Position numbers and translations under genes: made by a program. This document shows positions 6,486 to 8,204 of a stretch of DNA of 8,204 bases, piece after piece. The stretch's first letter is position 1; every line of letters begins with the position of its first letter. This DNA is from DATHYZ01 sp035458865 (lineage in GTDB: Bacteria; Chloroflexota; Limnocylindria; Limnocylindrales; CSP1-4), in assembly GCA_035458865.1 (NCBI GenBank), contig DATHYZ010000209.1, forward strand, positions 1 to 8,204, written 5' to 3'. Below the pieces are notes generated by a model. The model saw only the letters and a program-made list of their open reading frames with translations, searched no databases and was not told where the DNA came from.

Positions 6486-7750
6486 CCCGGCAGACGCAGA
6501 CGGCGATCGAGACCCCGCCCACGCCGGGGCGGAGCCACCACGGCCAGGCGCAGTCCCTCGTCCCGGAAGAGCTCCCCGGCGACGCGCTGGACGGCGGCCG
6601 AGGTGACCGCCTCGGTGGCGGCGAGCGCGTCCTCGAGCGTCATCACACGTTCGTGGAGGGCCTCCTGGCCGCCGAACCAGCTGGCCAGGTGGCGCGTGTC
6701 GTCCATGCGCAGCTCCAGCCCCCCGGACAGGTAGGCCTTCGCCTTGTGGAGCTCGTCGTCGGGAACGGGCTCGTCGCGGAGTCGCGCGAGCTCCGCGAGG
6801 ATGGCGTCGAGCGCCGGCCCCAGGTGATCGGGATCGACCCCGGCCGAGACCTCCAGGGCCCCGGCGTCGGCGTAGTCCAGGATCCCCGACGAGACGTCGT
6901 AGGCGAGAGCTCGCTCCTCGCGGAGCGACAGGAACAGCCGGCTGCTCATGCCATCGCCGAGGATGACGTTGAGGATGCCGAGCACCCAGGTGTCCGGGTG
7001 ATCGCGCCGGAGCGCGGGAACGCCCACGACGAGCTGCGCCTGCGAGGTGTCGCGATGGCCCAGCCGGTACCGCTCGCCGGCCGGCAGGGTCGGCGCCGCG
7101 GCGTAGCCCGGGACCGGCCCGTTCCCGGACCCGAAGGCGGCAGCGACGAGCTCCACGGCCTCGGTGTGGTCCAGGTCGCCCGCCACCGCGACGACCGTGT
7201 TGGCTGGTCGGTAGAGGACCGACCAGAACTCCCGGATGGCAGCCTGCGGCATGCCGCGGATCGAGTCCTCGTCGCCGCAGATCTCGCGCCCCAGCGGGCC
7301 GTCGCCGAACATCGCTCCCTGGAAGAGGATGTGCGCGTACTCGACCGGGTCGTCGAGATAGGAGCGGATCTCCTCGACGATGACGCTCCGCTCGTGGTCG
7401 ATCTCGTGCTCGGCGAGGACCGGGCGGACGACCAGCTCGCCCAGGACGTCCATCCCGCGGGTCATCTCGCGGCGCGGGACCCGGACCCAGTAGACGGTCG
7501 ACTCCCGGTCGGTCGCCGCGTTGAACGAGCCGCCGACGCCCTCGATCGCCTCCGCGATGGCCCGGCTGCTCGGATAGGCGGCCGTGCCCTTGAAGGTGAT
7601 GTGCTCCATGAAGTGGGCGACGCCGGCCTGCTCGCGGGTCTCCAGGCGGGAGCCGGCCAGGACGTAGGCGGCCATCGACACGGAGCGGGCTCCGGGGTGG
7701 CGGGCGGTGATGACGCGGGGCCCCTCGGGCAACGCGGTCCGTTCGAACAT
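6482..7750 (-). CDS. M16 family (pitrilysin-like, MPP/PqqL type) zinc metallopeptidase
   Basis: A zinc endopeptidase of the single-chain, roughly 420-residue M16 group related to mitochondrial processing peptidase. These enzymes degrade or process unstructured peptides inside a clamshell of two half-domains. The inverted zinc motif HxxEH is at 46-50 (HFMEH; H46, H50 as ligands, E49 as base). The third ligand, E127, comes 76 residues after H50 in VIVEEIRSYLDDP. The family segments ITFKGT (51-56), GGSFNAATDRESTVYW (73-88), RPANTVVAVAGDLD (181-193) and the C-terminal domain GMSSRLFLSLREERALAYDV (267-286) are all present, so both halves are complete. Length 422. The ATG at 7750 is chosen because the family begins here (MFERTALPEG). 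A -10 (TACCAT) lies only 8 nt upstream with no Shine-Dalgarno, fitting a leaderless mRNA. No signal peptide, hence probably cytosolic. It overlaps the TPR-like gene by 4 nt. Confidence 0.96.
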   Translation of the reverse strand: MFERTALPEGPRVITARHPGARSVSMAAYVLAGSRLETREQAGVAHFMEHITFKGTAAYPSSRAIAEAIEGVGGSFNAATDRESTVYWVRVPRREMTRGMDVLGELVVRPVLAEHEIDHERSVIVEEIRSYLDDPVEYAHILFQGAMFGDGPLGREICGDEDSIRGMPQAAIREFWSVLYRPANTVVAVAGDLDHTEAVELVAAAFGSGNGPVPGYAAAPTLPAGERYRLGHRDTSQAQLVVGVPALRRDHPDTWVLGILNVILGDGMSSRLFLSLREERALAYDVSSGILDYADAGALEVSAGVDPDHLGPALDAILAELARLRDEPVPDDELHKAKAYLSGGLELRMDDTRHLASWFGGQEALHERVMTLEDALAATEAVTSAAVQRVAGELFRDEGLRLAVVAPPRRGRGLDRRLRLPG

Positions 7751-7758
7751 CGCTGCGG

Positions 7759-7764
7759 ATGGTA
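7759..7764 (-). promoter_or_regulatory. Candidate -10 box for the M16 peptidase operon (leaderless)
   Basis: Minus-strand TACCAT is followed after 8 nt by the peptidase ATG (7750). That spacing puts the transcription start at or next to the A of the ATG, and no Shine-Dalgarno is present, both features of leaderless mRNA. There is no clear -35. Confidence 0.45.
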
Positions 7765-7930
7765 CCGGAACGGTGCGGTGGGGCCCCGGCTCCCTCGGCG
7801 GAACGGCCGGGGGGAAGTCGCCGGGCCGTCGGTCGGGCGAAGTTCGAAGGTTCCGGCCGGCCGTCTCGCCCATAGGAGTGGATCGCCCACCCGCGACATC
7901 TTCGTTCCGGGTCATCGATCGACGCTCACA

Positions 7931-7936
7931 GAGGAG
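7931..7936 (+). promoter_or_regulatory. Ribosome binding site of the secreted-protein gene
   Basis: GAGGAG lies 7 nt before the ATG at 7944, an ordinary strong Shine-Dalgarno that fixes the start of a gene too incomplete to be judged by length. It contrasts with the SD-less starts of the peptidase and the 208-residue membrane gene. Confidence 0.75.
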
Positions 7937-7943
7937 AGCAGCG

Positions 7944-8204
7944 ATGCGGAGGCTGAGCGTGGCCCTGGTGGCCGCCATCCTGGCCCTGGCACTCGCCGGA
8001 CCCGCGGTGCAGGCTCGCACCACCTTCATCCCGTTCTCGTGCGCGGAGCACTTCGCCGACAACCCGGAGCCCGGACGGGTGTGGGTCGACGACGACTTCG
8101 TCCTGCACGTCCGCGGATCGCAGTGGATCTACGAGCACGAGGGGGACCGGTACTGCGCCGGCGAGGCCCACGTGGTCGTCAACCTGAACGTCGACCTGGC
8201 CACT
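7944..8204 (+). CDS. Secreted protein of unknown function, N-terminal 87 residues, cut by right edge
   Basis: The frame from the ATG at 7944 stays open to the last base, giving 87 codons and no stop. Residues 1-24 form a classical Sec signal peptide: Arg-Arg at 2-3, a hydrophobic core of Ala/Leu/Val (about 5-18), and a probable signal peptidase I site after AVQA (24). The mature part visible is acidic and rich in aromatic residues (VWVDDDFVLHV, SQWIYEHEGDRYC), with cysteines at 33 and 71 that could form a disulfide outside the cell; it looks like beta-strand sequence. I do not recognise the family. It is transcribed divergently from the M16 peptidase, with 193 bp between the starts; no convincing promoter was found there for this direction. 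Confidence 0.82.
   Translation, partial: MRRLSVALVAAILALALAGPAVQARTTFIPFSCAEHFADNPEPGRVWVDDDFVLHVRGSQWIYEHEGDRYCAGEAHVVVNLNVDLAT

Noticed and set aside
7803..7864. An 8-bp inverted repeat (ACGGCCGG and CCGGCCGT) and repeated GGAAC in the peptidase/secreted-gene gap, considered as an operator or an ECF sigma promoter
   Set aside because: The arms are short GC words 46 nt apart, expected by chance at this base composition, and no matching -10 for an extracytoplasmic sigma factor is at the right distance from GGAAC.
7751..8062. A 104-residue N-terminal extension of the M16 peptidase
   Set aside because: The extension is low-complexity, would run antisense into the secreted-protein gene and its ribosome site, and the family N-terminus fits MFERTALPEG with a -10 box 8 nt upstream.

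Overview
This 8.2 kb window is GC-rich (around 70% by eye) bacterial chromosome with ordinary dense gene packing. There are no mobile elements, CRISPR arrays or RNA genes that I can see. High-GC codon use, a K+-insensitive proton-pumping pyrophosphatase, TANNNT-type -10 boxes without recognisable -35 boxes, and probable leaderless starts suggest a deep-branching Chloroflexota lineage (Limnocylindria/Ellin6529-like). A high-GC actinomycete-like organism is the main alternative. The taxonomic call is inference.

Left block, minus strand (1-2557): a membrane-bound H+-pyrophosphatase gene (hppA) is followed after 45 nt by the start of uppP (undecaprenyl-pyrophosphate phosphatase), cut by the left edge. 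A perfect 11-bp inverted repeat fills most of that gap and partly covers the uppP Shine-Dalgarno.

Divergent block, plus strand (2803-4981): facing away from hppA across a roughly 300-bp control region are two overlapping (GTGA) genes for polytopic membrane proteins. The second is a divergent NuoN/HyfF/MrpD-type antiporter-like protein. The first, a 208-residue protein, resembles HyfE/MrpC/NuoK-type small subunits. No catalytic subunit lies beside them, and their charged channel residues are altered: lysine to arginine at two sites, and the TM5 glutamate lost. Upstream lies a good -10 (TATACT) and a possible leaderless 21-codon leader ORF whose stop overlaps the first gene's ATG. This orphan membrane pair next to a proton-pumping PPase is the most novel item in the window.

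Right block, minus strand (5051-7750): an M16 zinc peptidase (probably leaderless) overlaps a TPR-like protein by ATGA. After 88 nt comes ndk (nucleoside diphosphate kinase). The ndk 3' end converges on the membrane pair, with a perfect 10-bp hairpin between them. Divergent from the peptidase, at the right edge, a plus-strand gene begins a secreted protein of unknown function (7944 onward, cut).

Physiologically the left half concerns ion gradients and pyrophosphate or lipid-carrier recycling. The right half holds proteolysis and nucleotide housekeeping.
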